The notes beneath the pieces were generated by a model. It had not been told where the DNA came from and made no database searches. It was given only the letters and a program-made list of their open reading frames with translations. The position numbers and the translations under genes are program-made. From assembly GCA_900318585.1 (NCBI GenBank), contig ONKY01000165.1, forward strand, positions 1-52,038: a stretch of DNA of 52,038 nucleotides. Reading direction: 5' to 3'. This DNA is from an uncultured Prevotellaceae bacterium (GTDB taxonomy: Bacteria > Bacteroidota > Bacteroidia > Bacteroidales > Bacteroidaceae). This document shows, in pieces, positions 51,166 through 52,038 of this stretch. Position 1 is the first letter of the stretch. The number at the start of each line of letters is the position of its first letter.

Positions 51166-51168
51166 ATT

Positions 51169-51948
51169 ATGGCGAGCGAAATCAGCCCCAAAGCCGAAAT
51201 CAGCCCCAAGGCGAAAATCGGCGACAACTGTAAGATATTCCCATTCGTCTATATCGAGGACGACGTGGAGATAGGCGACAACTGCATCATCTTCCCCTTC
51301 GTCAGTATCCTCAGCGGCACACGCATGGGGTCACGCAACAAGATACACCAGGGAAGCGTCATCGGCGCACTGCCGCAGGACTTTGAGTTCCGCGGCGAGA
51401 AGTCAGAGTGTATCATCGGCGAGAACAACATCATCCGCGAGAACGTGGTCATCAACCGCGCCACCCATACGGGCGGGCAGACCGTCATCGGCAACGACAA
51501 TGTGCTGATGGAGGGTGCCCACATCTCGCACGACACGAAGGTGGGCAACCGCTGCGTCTTCGGCTACGGCACGAAGATAGCCGGCGACTGCTTCATCGAG
51601 GACGGTGTCATCTTCTCCTCCTCGGTCATCGAGAATGCCAATACCCGCGTGGGCAAGGGCGCCATGGTACAGGCAGGCACCACCTTCTCGAAGGACATCC
51701 CGCCTTACATCATCTGCACCAAGCGCTCGGAGTACGGCGGTGTGAACAACACCGTAGGACGTGCCCACGGCGTAGACGAGAAGACGCTGAAGCACATTGC
51801 CAACGCCTACCGTCTCGTGTTCCACGGCCAGACCTCCGTGTTCGACGCCGTGAACCAGATAGAGCAGCAGGTGCCCGACGGTCCTGCCATTCGTCACATC
51901 ATCGAGTTCATCCGCTCCACCGAGAGCGGCATCATCTCGAAGATATAA
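51169..51948 (+). CDS. lpxA: Acyl-ACP--UDP-N-acetylglucosamine O-acyltransferase
   Basis: Cytoplasmic trimeric enzyme of 259 residues for the first step of lipid A synthesis. A left-handed beta-helix is shown by hexapeptide repeats (ISPKAKIGDNCKIFPFVYIE; VEIGDNCIIFPFVSIL). QGSVIGALPQDFEFRGE, IIRENVVINRATHTGG and GAHISHDTKVGN (118-122 AHISH, with the expected catalytic His) are LpxA signatures, and the helical C-terminus is present. The frame can start at a TTG at 51160, but MASEISPK at 51169 is the likely ATG. Two near-identical 18-bp units (51178-51195 and 51196-51213) encode EISPKA twice. It lies 31 bp after the channel gene, not beside lpxC/fabZ as I would expect in Bacteroidales. Confidence 0.93.
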   Translation: MASEISPKAEISPKAKIGDNCKIFPFVYIEDDVEIGDNCIIFPFVSILSGTRMGSRNKIHQGSVIGALPQDFEFRGEKSECIIGENNIIRENVVINRATHTGGQTVIGNDNVLMEGAHISHDTKVGNRCVFGYGTKIAGDCFIEDGVIFSSSVIENANTRVGKGAMVQAGTTFSKDIPPYIICTKRSEYGGVNNTVGRAHGVDEKTLKHIANAYRLVFHGQTSVFDAVNQIEQQVPDGPAIRHIIEFIRSTESGIISKI

Positions 51949-51951
51949 GCC

Positions 51952-52038
51952 CCCTCCAAACCTCCCCCTGTAGGGGAGGCTTTTTGTTAACCCCATCCCT
52001 CCAAACCTCCCCCTGTAGGGGAGGCTTTTTGTTAACCC
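51952..52038 (+). terminator. Tandem terminator-like repeats, two 42-bp units
   Basis: Copies at 51952-51993 and 51997-52038 are identical and 45 bp apart. Each holds CCTCCCC-CTGTA-GGGGAGG followed by CTTTTTG, a rho-independent terminator shape. The array may continue past the window edge. It belongs to the same GC-rich family as 46323-46341 and 16588-16622. Confidence 0.85.

Noticed and set aside
51952..52038. CRISPR-like array at the window end
   Set aside because: The units are identical with a 3-bp gap, not repeats separated by unique spacers, and each has terminator form.

Overview
The window looks like chromosomal DNA of a Bacteroidales bacterium, most likely Prevotella or a close relative (Segatella, Xylanibacter). 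The reasons are a SusC/SusD pair, several secreted proteins ending in a short Tyr-x-Leu-x-Gly sorting-type tail, AT-rich leaders in place of Shine-Dalgarno sites, and repeated Bacteroidetes promoters (TAnnTTTG at about -7, often with TTG about 20 bp upstream). I see no rRNA, tRNA, CRISPR array, transposase or phage gene. Several automatic ORF starts lie upstream of a clear -7 box, so I moved those starts downstream to the ATG that follows the promoter.

Layout. 1-1350: the 5' part of an AldA-type aldehyde dehydrogenase (minus). 1467-8286: a very large secreted metallophosphoesterase and a small Big_2 lipoprotein (minus). 8356-10230: a membrane protein, a winged-helix regulator and an HExxH membrane protein (minus). 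10394-15468: a HAD phosphatase, a SIMPL protein (minus), and DsbD overlapping an L-cysteine desulfidase by 4 bp. 15584-19397: a GH127/146 arabinofuranosidase behind a uracil/xanthine permease (minus). 19694-21138: an AAA/DUF4143 ATPase overlapping a helicase-associated-domain-like mini-protein, preceded by a promoter held between two 38-bp repeats. 21453-29422: housekeeping genes birA, pyrH, DUF4834-pssA-psd (minus), dnaE, trxA and a small acidic protein.

29472-44848 (minus) is a polysaccharide utilization locus: susC, susD, an unknown secreted protein, a 1790-residue beta-helix protein with an internal duplication, and a PL1 pectate lyase. With the nearby GH127/146 enzyme and AldA (lactaldehyde arises from rhamnose and fucose), the likely substrate is pectin with its arabinan or rhamnose parts; that link is inference. 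45110-51948 (plus) is a tripartite RND efflux operon (MFP, RND pump, outer-membrane channel) followed by lpxA.

The most unusual layer is repeat content. Dispersed GC-rich CCTCCCC/GGGGAGG hairpins, 7-bp tandem arrays and GGATTT/AAATCC inverted repeats sit at gene junctions, and every junction of the efflux-lpxA unit has a different one. Similar material also appears inside coding frames (GH127/146, the DsbD linker). Other points worth attention are the duplicated operator-like element in front of the DUF4143 ATPase, an apparently leaderless birA message, and the overlap of dsbD with a cysteine-degrading enzyme.
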